A stretch of 64,000 bases of DNA from an uncultured Niabella sp. (GTDB taxonomy: Bacteria > Bacteroidota > Bacteroidia > Chitinophagales > Chitinophagaceae), in assembly GCA_934486785.1 (NCBI GenBank), contig CAKSQK010000005.1, forward strand, positions 1-64,000, given 5' to 3'. The notes under the pieces are model-generated. The model searched no databases. It saw only the letters and a program-made list of their open reading frames with translations, and was not told the DNA's origin. Every line of letters starts with the position of its first letter. Within the stretch, counting starts at the first letter, position 1. Positions 46,227 to 53,915 of this stretch are shown here, piece after piece. A program made the translations under genes and the position numbers.

Positions 46227-47921
46227 ATGCAATTTAAGCAATCTGCACTAAGGCTTGTGCTTATTTTAATGCCACTATGGAGTTTTGCACAAACCACTTA
46301 CCTGCCCCGTGGCGATAAACAGGAGGTGCTTTTAGAAAGACTTGAAATTAAGGCGCAGAGAGATTCAGTTTTGAATTTTTCAAAAACCAAGCCTTATAGC
46401 AGAGAAGCTTATGTGCCTGCGGTTCGTGCATATTTAAAAGAAGATTCGGCCCAGGCTAACCTTACAGAGGTAGATAAATATTACATGCAAAGCCTTTTGA
46501 GGAACAACCTGGAGTGGATACCTGAAGAAGAGCAAAACGAGTACCTGAGTAAAAAACCCATCCTGAATGCTTTTTATAAATACCCCGCAGGGCTGCTTGA
46601 AACACACAGCAACGATTTTGATTTAGTGGTAAACCCCGTACTCAATTTTGGATTGATGAAAGAGATGGACAATGATCAATCTCTTTTTTATAATACAAGA
46701 GGGCTTTCTTTCAGAGGGCGCATTGCTAAAAAGATAGGCTTTGCCGGCTCGCTGACAGACAACCAGGAGCGCAGCCCGCTGTACGTTCAGGACTGGGCGC
46801 GTGAAAGGCAGGCAGTTCCGGGCGCTGGTTATTATAAAGAATTTAAAGCTGCAGGCGGTGTGGATTATTTTGATGCAAGGGGCTATCTTACGTTTGGCGT
46901 TACTAAGTATGTGGATGTGGTTTTTGGATACGATAAAAATTTTATTGGTAACGGGCAACGCAGTTTGTTCCTGAGCGATTTTGGCAATAATTATTTGTTC
47001 TTAAAGCTCAACACCCGCATTTGGAGGGTGAACTACCAGAACATTTTTATGGAGCTGCATAATGCCTACCAGCGCGGAGCCGACCAGTTGCTGGGCAAAA
47101 AATACGCTGCCATGCACCACCTGGATATTGACGTGACCCGCTGGCTGAACATTGGCCTTTTTGAAGGCGTGATCTTTGGCAGGTCCGGCCAGTTTGAACT
47201 GGGCTACCTGGTTCCTTTAATTTTCCTGCGATCAGTGGAGCGTAACAACGGCAGCGCCGACAATAGCGTAGCCGGCCTTGATTTTAAAGCCAACATTGCC
47301 AAAACCGCGCAGTTGTATGGCCAGTTGATGTTTGATGAATTTAAGTTAGCTGAGCTAAGGGCCGGAGACGGCTGGTGGGCCAATAAATTTGGCTACCAGT
47401 TAGGAGCCAAATACATTGATGCGTTTACCATAAAAAATTTAGACTTGCAACTGGAATTGAACCGCGTCAGGCCTTTTACTTATTCCCACAACGATTCCGT
47501 GGCTAACTACTCACATTACAACCAGCCGCTGGCGCACCCGCTCATGTCCAATTTTAACGAAGTAATGGGAGTGCTGCGCTACCGTCCGCTGCCCAGGTGG
47601 ATGATAGAGGGCCGGCTGATCTATTATACACAAGGGCTTGACAGTACGGCCGATGTAAACTATGGCAGCAACCTGTTTTTGCCAAATACCTTTGGCCGCA
47701 CCTCAGAATACGGCTATAGCGTGGGTGGCGGCTGGAAAAGCGATGCAGCCCTTGGCAGCCTTTTGGTGTCTTACGAACTGAAGGAAAATTTATTTATTGA
47801 TGCCAACCTTCTCATACGAAAGCAGCGTTATGCTGCTCCTCCTTCGGTTCCAACAAAAAGCGCTACGCTTTTTAGCGCGGGCGTAAGGTGGAATATGGGG
47901 CGGCGCGATTTCTGGTTCTGA
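46227..47921 (+). CDS. RemB/Wzi-like outer-membrane beta-barrel protein
   Basis: 564 residues from the ATG at 46227 (a TTG at 46212 in frame is less likely). A signal peptide ends at W-S-F-A-Q. From residue 130 on, the sequence alternates in beta-barrel fashion and ends in aromatic R-D-F-W-F. The passage F-G-Y-D-K-N-F-I-G-N-G-Q-R-S-L-F-L-S-D-F matches the capsule-assembly Wzi/gliding-protein RemB group. Likely surface polysaccharide anchoring or gliding. The DUF922 gene starts 3 bp after it. Confidence 0.82.
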   Translation: MQFKQSALRLVLILMPLWSFAQTTYLPRGDKQEVLLERLEIKAQRDSVLNFSKTKPYSREAYVPAVRAYLKEDSAQANLTEVDKYYMQSLLRNNLEWIPEEEQNEYLSKKPILNAFYKYPAGLLETHSNDFDLVVNPVLNFGLMKEMDNDQSLFYNTRGLSFRGRIAKKIGFAGSLTDNQERSPLYVQDWARERQAVPGAGYYKEFKAAGGVDYFDARGYLTFGVTKYVDVVFGYDKNFIGNGQRSLFLSDFGNNYLFLKLNTRIWRVNYQNIFMELHNAYQRGADQLLGKKYAAMHHLDIDVTRWLNIGLFEGVIFGRSGQFELGYLVPLIFLRSVERNNGSADNSVAGLDFKANIAKTAQLYGQLMFDEFKLAELRAGDGWWANKFGYQLGAKYIDAFTIKNLDLQLELNRVRPFTYSHNDSVANYSHYNQPLAHPLMSNFNEVMGVLRYRPLPRWMIEGRLIYYTQGLDSTADVNYGSNLFLPNTFGRTSEYGYSVGGGWKSDAALGSLLVSYELKENLFIDANLLIRKQRYAAPPSVPTKSATLFSAGVRWNMGRRDFWF

Positions 47922-47924
47922 TTC

Positions 47925-48524
47925 ATGAGGCAATTATTATTCATTCTTTTTTTACTGACAGGTTTAACCAGCGCTGGTTTTTCCCAAAAAGCAAACCCGG
48001 GCATTATTCTCTGGAACCCTGCCAGGACGGTCTCTGTAAGCGATTTCATTGTAGTGCCAGACAGTTCTACCAGAATTACCGGCGACCACATGGCCGTTAC
48101 CCGCACAGGAATTACCTATTCGCTTACGGCAAAACCCGGTTCTAAAAATTTTGAAATAACTATTTATGCCACCATGCACAAACCCAATTCGTTTATTCGC
48201 GAAAGGGTGCTGGATGCGCCCAGGGGCAGCATCAACTACCTGATGAACCACGAGCAAAAGCATTTTGATATTTCTGAAATATATGCCCGCGAAGCCGTCA
48301 AAGCCATCCGCGGTAAAAGGTTTACAAAGAATTATACCAAAGAGGTCAACAACCTGATGCAGGGGATTTTTAAGCAGTCTGAAGCCTTGCACGATCTATA
48401 CGATAAAGAGACCGGGAATGGCACCAACGCTGCAGAACAAAGCGAATGGAACAACCGTATACAAAGCCGGTTAAGCGCGCTGGAAGCTTACAAGCACAAA
48501 ACCATTGCCATGCGCGTATATTAA
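47925..48524 (+). CDS. DUF922 putative zinc-dependent protease
   Basis: 199 residues with a signal peptide (about 1-20, ending G-F-S). A conserved histidine motif M-N-H-E-Q-K-H-F-D-I-S-E (about 105-116) matches the H-E-x-x-H metalloprotease pattern of DUF922. Downstream are helical, charged regions. It starts 3 bp after the RemB-like gene and is probably co-transcribed. Confidence 0.85.
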   Translation: MRQLLFILFLLTGLTSAGFSQKANPGIILWNPARTVSVSDFIVVPDSSTRITGDHMAVTRTGITYSLTAKPGSKNFEITIYATMHKPNSFIRERVLDAPRGSINYLMNHEQKHFDISEIYAREAVKAIRGKRFTKNYTKEVNNLMQGIFKQSEALHDLYDKETGNGTNAAEQSEWNNRIQSRLSALEAYKHKTIAMRVY

Positions 48525-48588
48525 ACATGTAGCCTGCATACATCCGGCGGCATGAAAATTGGTACGCTTTCTTTAAAATGTATCAATT

Positions 48589-48810
48589 ATGCAAGAAAAT
48601 CATAAAGACCCACGAGCAGACAAATCTATTTCAGATATGGAAGACAGGCAGCAACGCTTTGAAGATAATGATGATCAAAAAAAATCTTTTTTAGACGTAC
48701 CTGCCGATGAGCACGTAACCGACGATGGCGTACCGGAAGGACAGGAAGAAGACATCAGCCGGGAGCATGAAGAGAACAGGGATATAAATGATATTGTAAC
48801 GAAGGAGTGA
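48589..48810 (+). CDS. Small acidic disordered protein, family unknown
   Basis: 73 residues, about 40 percent Asp, Glu and Asn/Gln, with no hydrophobic core and no signal peptide. It looks intrinsically disordered. Its stop overlaps the GTG start of the next gene, suggesting translational coupling. I do not recognise the family. Confidence 0.6.
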   Translation: MQENHKDPRADKSISDMEDRQQRFEDNDDQKKSFLDVPADEHVTDDGVPEGQEEDISREHEENRDINDIVTKE

Positions 48811-49292
48811 AACTTTATATCAGGCCCGATACCGGGCCAGAACAAAATAAGATCTGTTTGGAAAACGGTGTTGAAAGATATGGGAAGGCATTTTTACAAT
48901 TTAACAATAACAGGAACTTTGGTTTAATGATTGATGACCTTGACCTGGATAAGCTGCGGAAAACGCGCCGGATTGGATATTACTTTCGTTATCCTTTGCA
49001 CCGTAATAACTTTCATGAGGTAAAAATCGGGGATCATATTTACGGGCATTATACAGCAAAACCGCTTTATGGCCGCTTTACTGAGCAGGGGCGTGTTGAT
49101 AAATCAGCGGGATTGAATGGTGATGTGGCTATTCTTTTTATACCATTAGCAGCCAAAACTTTTGATGATGTTGAATTATTCATTACACATACAACACCTG
49201 CCAGCATTCAACTGCCTACGGGCAGGCGCAATTGGAAAACGATAAATGAAACTGCGGCAAAATTTATAACAGCGCAATTGACAGCGAAATAA
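48807..49292 (+). CDS. Hypothetical protein, family unknown
   Basis: 161 residues from a GTG start that overlaps the preceding stop by 4 bp. Mixed alpha/beta composition, no signal peptide or membrane helix. The only notable stretch is L-P-T-G-R-R-N-W near the C-terminus, where the DNA (49206-49221) resembles the palindromic element found elsewhere in the window. Function unknown. Confidence 0.65.
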   Translation: MKLYIRPDTGPEQNKICLENGVERYGKAFLQFNNNRNFGLMIDDLDLDKLRKTRRIGYYFRYPLHRNNFHEVKIGDHIYGHYTAKPLYGRFTEQGRVDKSAGLNGDVAILFIPLAAKTFDDVELFITHTTPASIQLPTGRRNWKTINETAAKFITAQLTAK

Positions 49293-49433
49293 AATTGTGT
49301 ATTTCAACTTTGGAGGATTTGATGATACAGCCTGTAACGAGCAGGTTGTGAAAATAGCAGAGTGAACCGACTGGTACATAACTCGCACTCTTTTTGAGAA
49401 AAGATATTATCCTTAACCAAAATGTTGGATATT

Positions 49434-49441
49434 TAATTTTG
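49434..49441 (+). promoter_or_regulatory. TAnnTTTG promoter element of the hydrolase pseudogene
   Basis: TAATTTTG fits the Bacteroidetes -7 consensus, 19 nt before the ATG at 49461. Promoter and start are preserved even though the gene is broken. Confidence 0.45.
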
Positions 49442-49460
49442 CACTATAATATTTACAGTT

Positions 49461-50577
49461 ATGAACTATCGTTTTAAACTTTTATTACTCAGCATATCTT
49501 TGTTCGTTTTCAGCAGCACATCTGCGCAGGAAAAGAAACAAACAGCACCCATGACCATTGCAGAACAAGGAAGTTTTGCTGTGGGCGGTACCATAAAAGC
49601 CTATCCAGGAACCTATACCACACCTACATCACCAGAAGGACAGACATTGCATGGCGATCACGGTTATGTTTTTTATCAGAAACCCGTGAATCCCCGTAAA
49701 TATCCTTTGGTGTTTTTACACAGAATTTTTCAGTTTTCAAAAACTTGGGAAACTACACCGGACGGACGTGAGGGGTTTCAAAATATTTTCCTGCGGAAAG
49801 GTTATAGCACTTATAACTTTACAACACCACGCAGGGGGCATGCGGGCAGAGCAACCGTTGATGCAAATATCCCTGCCGTTTATGACGAACAGCTTTGGTT
49901 TAACCGTTTCCGTTTGGGTGTCTATCCGAATTACTTTGAGGGAGTACAATTCAAACAGGATGACAAAACACTTGAACAATTTTATAGGCAGATAACGCCA
50001 AAATATCGGTCCATTTGATTTTAATATGGTTTCCGATGCAGTCGTTTCACTTTTTGAAAAAATAGGTAATGGCATTTTGGTTTCACATTCGCAGGGCGGT
50101 TTGTTCTCTTGGTTATCTGTTGCTAAATCAGACAAGATAAAAGCTGTTGTAGCTTGGGAAGCAGGAGGATATTACCCATTTCCAAATGATGAAAAACAAC
50201 CTGTTACAGACTTTGACAATATAAAACATCCTGTTTATAATTTCCCGATGCTTCAATTGGTACAGCAATACGGGGAATACAGAATGGTTTCACCCCAAGA
50301 GTTTGAGAGGTTTACCAAAATTCATATTATTATCATTTATGGCGATTACATTCCTGCAAAACCGTCAGGCAATCCCGAAATTGACGAATGGGGACTGCGT
50401 TTGCAGTTAGCAAGGAAATGGGCTGAAGCAGTAAACAGGGGGGGTGGCGATGTTACCGTTGTTCATCTTCCTGAAGCAGGGTTTAAAGGAAATACACACT
50501 TTCCGATGTCCGATTTAAACAATCTGGAAATGGCTGATCTTATGGACAAATGGCTTAAAGAAAAGGGGCTGGATTAA
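49461..50577 (+). pseudogene. Alpha/beta hydrolase with signal peptide, broken by a frameshift
   Basis: Two frames form one protein: 49461-50018 (signal peptide, then the N-terminal hydrolase part) and 50026-50577 (nucleophile elbow V-S-H-S-Q-G-G and the C-terminal part). The break is at the A-run 50000-50003. Removing one A joins the frames as I-T-P-N-I-G-P-F-D-F-N-M-V-S. In the first part the oxyanion-hole motif, usually L-H-G-x-x-Q, reads L-H-R-I-F-Q, a further sign of decay. A sequencing error at the A-run is the alternative. Related intact proteins are secreted esterase/lipase-like hydrolases. Confidence 0.85.
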
Positions 50578-50655
50578 GCCAAAAGAATCATAGATAAATA
50601 CACTGTATTGACTGAAACGATTGAAGCACATAAAAAGTGAGAAACCAAACTAAAG

Positions 50656-50853
50656 ATGATGGAGATTGAAGCAGGTTATTCTATGCAAGAGATAGAAACT
50701 ATACATCTGATTTTGGGAATGTTTATCGGAAGTAAACAACATATCATTGAAAGGGGATTTAAAAACGACGAAGAAAAAATCCGCTTTTTCAAATTTCAGA
50801 ACCCCGAAGACATTTTAGCGTCAACGTATATCTATCAGAATATCAGTAAATGA
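50656..50853 (+). pseudogene. Probable remnant of RteC (mobile-element regulator)
   Basis: 65 residues. The segment G-F-K-N-D-E-E-K-I-R-F-F-K-F-Q-N-P followed by Y-I-Y-Q-N-I resembles the middle of RteC (gF-x-x-x-E-E-I-x-F-F-K-x-x-K-P ... L-I-Y-Y-x-x-I). Full RteC is about 280 residues. The DNA before it (50578-50655) shows further out-of-frame coding-like sequence. RteC regulates excision of Bacteroides conjugative transposons, so this could be a leftover of an older insertion at the same site. An independent small gene is the alternative. Confidence 0.45.
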
Positions 50854-50865
50854 TAAGGAAATAAA

Positions 50866-50902
50866 AAAGGACAAGTCTTATTATTTTAGACTTGTCCTTT
50901 TC
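50866..50902. terminator. Strong bidirectional terminator
   Basis: AAAGGACAAGTCT (50867-50879) and AGACTTGTCCTTT (50888-50900) are 13-bp perfect complements with an 8-nt loop, A-rich before and T-rich after. It closes the plus-strand remnant above and, on the minus strand, directly follows the tRNA relic. Confidence 0.9.
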
Positions 50903-50904
50903 AG

Positions 50905-50978
50905 TGACCCTGCCAGGAATCCCTGACTGCCGTTAAGCAGGGAACGCTGGATCAGAAGCTGCGGAAACTCCTGTACTA
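50905..50978 (-). pseudogene. tRNA-Arg relic L (5' truncated, palindrome in T-loop)
   Basis: Read on the minus strand, the anticodon arm (loop TTCCGCA), T-arm and 3' acceptor half match the intact tRNA-Arg(CCG) at 60708-60779. The 5' acceptor strand and D-arm are missing. The T-loop is split by a 20-bp element (50922-50941) at exactly the same point as in the relic at 60824-60937, and both relics share the extra G in GAACGCTGG. Not functional as a tRNA. Confidence 0.85.
50922..50941. repeat. 20-bp palindromic element inserted in a tRNA T-loop
   Basis: CCTGACTGCCGTTAAGCAGG, a degenerate member of the CCTGCCTnCCGGnAGGCAGG family. It lies between the C and G of the T-loop (normal AATC|GAAC on the plus strand) without a clear target duplication. 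Confidence 0.7.
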
Positions 50979-50992
50979 ATATATGTAAACTG

Positions 50993-51013
50993 ATTAGTGA
51001 CCCCGCCAGGAAT
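50993..51013. repeat. Attachment-site direct repeat (attL side)
   Basis: 21 bp identical to 60703-60723, the 3' end of the intact tRNA-Arg gene (contains AGTGACCCCGCCAGGAAT). The match ends abruptly on both sides. It marks the left boundary of the integrated element. Confidence 0.9.
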
Positions 51014-51031
51014 TATTTTCCTGCCTTCAAC

Positions 51032-51099
51032 AACTGCCAAATAGTCTTAACTGCCACATAATCAATTATTTAACAATTCTCTAACAGGCAGATTAAGAC
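51032..51099. promoter_or_regulatory. Possible integrase arm-type binding sites
   Basis: AACTGCCA occurs twice (51032-51039, 51049-51056), and GTCTTAACTGCC (51044-51055) faces GGCAGATTAAGAC (51087-51099) as an imperfect inverted repeat. The position, just inside attL and before the integrase gene, is where arm sites of tyrosine recombinases usually lie. Confidence 0.4.
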
Positions 51100-51196
51100 A
51101 CCCAAGTACATTTAAAGACAATTATTGTTTTACCCATTGTTTTACTGTTACACTGGTATTATATCTGTCGTCAGAGATGCAAAAAATTAAAAGACT

Positions 51197-52399
51197 ATGG
51201 CAACAGTAACAATTGTTTTTAGGAAACAGACAGTAACAAAAGATGGTAAATGCCCAATTTATTTTAGGATCACCAAGAACAGGAAGCATACTTATGTATC
51301 GTCAGGGCAAAAGGTTGAGGCAAAGTATTGGGACTTTACAAAGAACAAAGTAAAGGCCAATCATCCTTATAGCAGCAGGCTCAATGCATACCTTACAACG
51401 AAGCTTCAGGAAATTCAGGAAGGCGTAATAGCTGCTGAAATAACCGAAAATAATCTTTCCAGCAAGGATTTACGAAACTCAGTATTTGGTAAAGAGCCTA
51501 CCGATTTTTTCAGGTATGCAAATGAAATAAACCAGAAGTTGATACAAGCGGGTAACATAGGCACTTATGATAAAAACAAAGCTGTGATCAACAAATTATT
51601 TTTCTACAACAAGCAGAAGCCACTTTATTTGCAAAACATCACCCCTGGCTACCTTGATAATTATGAACGTTACCTGAGAGAAAAGGGTAACAAAACAAAC
51701 ACCGTTGCAGTGAGCATGAAATATATCCGTAAAATTTTTAATGATGCTTATCGCGAAGGGTTAATAGAGCATAAACAAATACCGTTTAACGTATACCGAA
51801 TTAAACATGAAAAAACCCAGCGTAGTTATCTTACCGATGAAGAATTGACCCTTATTGAAAACGTGAATCTTACAGCCGGCAACAAAATGGATGTTCACAG
51901 GGATATGTTTGTTTTTGCCAGCTATGCGGCAGGGCTTAGGGTTTCAGATGTATTGGCATTGAAAGTCGGTAATTACGACGGGCAATATATTCATACCAAC
52001 ATTAAGAAAACAAACGGCCAGCTATCACTTATGTTACCAAACAAAGCCAGGGCAATAATGGATAAATATGTAAGCGATGAATCCAACCCCGACGACTTTA
52101 TATTCCCCATTTTGGATAACGCTGTTACTCCTGATAACCCTGTATTGTATGATGCCGCAATCAGTTCCGCTACGGCATACTATAATAAAGATTTAAAGAC
52201 GATAGCCCAGAAATGTGGGTTAAATAAAAATCTCAGCAGCCACATAGCCCGTCATTCGTTCGCCACAAGAGCACTCTCAAAAGGCATATCGCTGGATAAG
52301 GTTTCAAAGCTATTAGGCCACAGTTCGCTCGCTACCACTATGATTTACGCAAAAATCGTAAATTCGGAACTCAATAAAGCGATGCAAGTTTTTAATTAA
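51197..52399 (+). CDS. Tyrosine recombinase/integrase
   Basis: 400 residues. An arm DNA-binding domain (residues 1-90, I-V-F-R-K-Q ... Y-F-R-I-T-K-N-R-K) and a SAM-like core-binding domain (95-205) precede the catalytic domain. Catalytic residues: Arg in A-G-L-R-V-S-D (about 248), H349 and R352 in H-I-A-R-H-S-F, His375 in L-L-G-H-S-S, and the nucleophile Tyr384 in M-I-Y-A-K-I. All are intact. It sits 183 bp from the left attachment site, facing into the element. Confidence 0.96.
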   Translation: MATVTIVFRKQTVTKDGKCPIYFRITKNRKHTYVSSGQKVEAKYWDFTKNKVKANHPYSSRLNAYLTTKLQEIQEGVIAAEITENNLSSKDLRNSVFGKEPTDFFRYANEINQKLIQAGNIGTYDKNKAVINKLFFYNKQKPLYLQNITPGYLDNYERYLREKGNKTNTVAVSMKYIRKIFNDAYREGLIEHKQIPFNVYRIKHEKTQRSYLTDEELTLIENVNLTAGNKMDVHRDMFVFASYAAGLRVSDVLALKVGNYDGQYIHTNIKKTNGQLSLMLPNKARAIMDKYVSDESNPDDFIFPILDNAVTPDNPVLYDAAISSATAYYNKDLKTIAQKCGLNKNLSSHIARHSFATRALSKGISLDKVSKLLGHSSLATTMIYAKIVNSELNKAMQVFN

Positions 52400-52409
52400 A
52401 ATTATCATT

Positions 52410-53225
52410 ATGGACCGCTTGGACAATCTTATTTCGGAAATTCCTATAATATTTAACAAAGGTTGGTACGATAATTCTAAAGCGTTATTTTATAATCATC
52501 CGTCTAACGAAAAAAGACAAGATACAGTTGAATTTAGTCAGCTTGATGAGGAAGAAAATTGGAACCCAATTCAAGTCAAACTTTTTGATTTTTTATATGG
52601 AGTGAGGGATGAAGATTTTGACAATTATTTTGACCATTTGAATGACGATAAACTCGAATTCGTTAACGAGTGGAAATATGAAGTTCGTGCTGGGGAGGTG
52701 TACGAGACGTCAAATAAGTTTTATCCTGCAATAACATATGGCAAGTATAAAAGATCAATATTAAACGTACTTGAAAAATCAACTAATTCCGTAACCAGCT
52801 TTGGTGACAAAACCAAGATTCTCACTTATACCAATAATTTGTTAAACGATGCTATCAAACCTGCAAACTCAAATCCTGCACCTACCAATAAAATTTTTAT
52901 AATTAATTTACTTGAGGAAATTGAAAAAACATATACGTTTCTCCAAGAGGTTCAGGAAGTACTGGCTACAAATCAGGATTTTATCTCATTTAATCTAAAG
53001 GGTGCTGAGTTAGTGCGGTTATATTATCTCTTAAATAGCATTGGGATGGTGAGCTCAAATAGAAAACAATTGCTAGCGTTTGCTTCAAAATACTTTAAAG
53101 TTAAAGATACTAATGGTAAAACAAAGTTGCCAAAATGTGAATCACTAAATCAGGAGTTAAAAGAATTTATTAAGAAATGTCGTAAAGAAAAAACTTGGGT
53201 AGAGGATCGGGAATTTACTCTTTGA
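52410..53225 (+). CDS. Element protein with weak RteC-like C-terminus, function unknown
   Basis: 271 residues, 11 bp after the integrase and ended by its own terminator. The N-terminal half is acidic with aromatic residues (F-D-F-L-Y-G-V-R-D-E-D-F-D-N-Y-F). The C-terminal 70 residues (L-K-G-A-E-L-V-R-L-Y-Y-L-L-N-S-I-G-M-V ... L-A-F-A-S-K-Y-F) recall the end of RteC and related Bacteroidetes mobile-element proteins. A role in excision or its control is a guess from position. Confidence 0.6.
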   Translation: MDRLDNLISEIPIIFNKGWYDNSKALFYNHPSNEKRQDTVEFSQLDEEENWNPIQVKLFDFLYGVRDEDFDNYFDHLNDDKLEFVNEWKYEVRAGEVYETSNKFYPAITYGKYKRSILNVLEKSTNSVTSFGDKTKILTYTNNLLNDAIKPANSNPAPTNKIFIINLLEEIEKTYTFLQEVQEVLATNQDFISFNLKGAELVRLYYLLNSIGMVSSNRKQLLAFASKYFKVKDTNGKTKLPKCESLNQELKEFIKKCRKEKTWVEDREFTL

Positions 53226-53247
53226 GAATTCAAATCTAAATCATTTC

Positions 53248-53278
53248 AAGGTTACCATTTTTTCGGTAACCTTTTTTT
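53248..53278 (+). terminator. Rho-independent terminator of the integrase operon
   Basis: AAGGTTACC (53248-53256) pairs with GGTAACCTT (53265-53273), loop of 8 nt, followed by TTTTT. Confidence 0.92.
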
Positions 53279-53374
53279 ATACCTAAAATCATTGCAGTAA
53301 CGACCTTTACACTTTAATCGTCCAAAGCGCTTGAAACACTGGCGTGCGGACAACTCGGTTAATTAAAAAATACA

Positions 53375-53659
53375 ATGGATGAAAAAATGATTTTAGTAGA
53401 GCAGGGTAAAATAGATATGATCCTGCAAATTTTAAAAGGGCTGGTAGAAGCTCAAAAAAGAAACGGCGGTGCAGCAGAACTAAGGTGGTACGATTCAAAA
53501 GAAACCGCAGACATATTAGGAGTTAGCGAATCCACGCTGAAGAACTTACGGCGTGATGGTAGGATTGATTTTATTCAGGACGGCAGGGTTATAAGGTTTA
53601 CCTGGGACCAAATAATGGATTATAAGGAAAGCAAAACAATGAAAAAATTCAAAATTTAA
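53375..53659 (+). CDS. Excisionase-like helix-turn-helix protein
   Basis: 94 residues. An N-terminal helix (1-32) is followed by a MerR/excisionase-type winged HTH (about 40-85; L-R-W-Y-D-S-K-E-T-A-D-I-L-G-V-S-E-S-T-L, R-R-D-G-R-I-D-F-I-Q-D-G). Such proteins bind attachment sites and steer the integrase to excision. It is in the expected place, one operon past the integrase. Confidence 0.85.
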   Translation: MDEKMILVEQGKIDMILQILKGLVEAQKRNGGAAELRWYDSKETADILGVSESTLKNLRRDGRIDFIQDGRVIRFTWDQIMDYKESKTMKKFKI

Positions 53660-53663
53660 GGTT

Positions 53664-53861
53664 ATGCAAATTTCTTATTGGACAAGAAAGTTTTTCAACG
53701 AAATACGGAAAACAGGCGAGGTGATAACAGGTAATAAGGATATATTTCGTGAAGCAGTAATTAAAAAAGTAAAAATGAAACTATCATTATATCCGTCTGA
53801 AATCGGCGGGGTTATTGAGTGCTTCAATGAGCTATATTTTACAAACATAGAGAACGGCTAA
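53664..53861 (+). CDS. Small element protein, family unknown
   Basis: 65 residues, 4 bp after the excisionase-like gene and so presumably co-transcribed. Basic first half, no membrane segment or recognised motif. Followed by a strong terminator. Confidence 0.55.
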   Translation: MQISYWTRKFFNEIRKTGEVITGNKDIFREAVIKKVKMKLSLYPSEIGGVIECFNELYFTNIENG

Positions 53862-53881
53862 ACAATTTACTAACAAAAAGC

Positions 53882-53915
53882 CCCGCCCTGAAATCATGGG
53901 CGGGTATTCTTTTTT
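53882..53915 (+). terminator. Rho-independent terminator
   Basis: CCCGCCC (53882-53888) pairs with GGGCGGG (53898-53904), then TATTCTTTTTT. The ATG of the polymerase-like gene follows at 53916, directly after the T-run, so that gene needs read-through or its own promoter within the hairpin region. Confidence 0.88.

Noticed and set aside
49204..49223. Copy of the 20-bp palindrome inside the hypothetical gene at 48807-49292
   Set aside because: Only about 15 of 20 positions agree and the reading frame is continuous; it may be chance.
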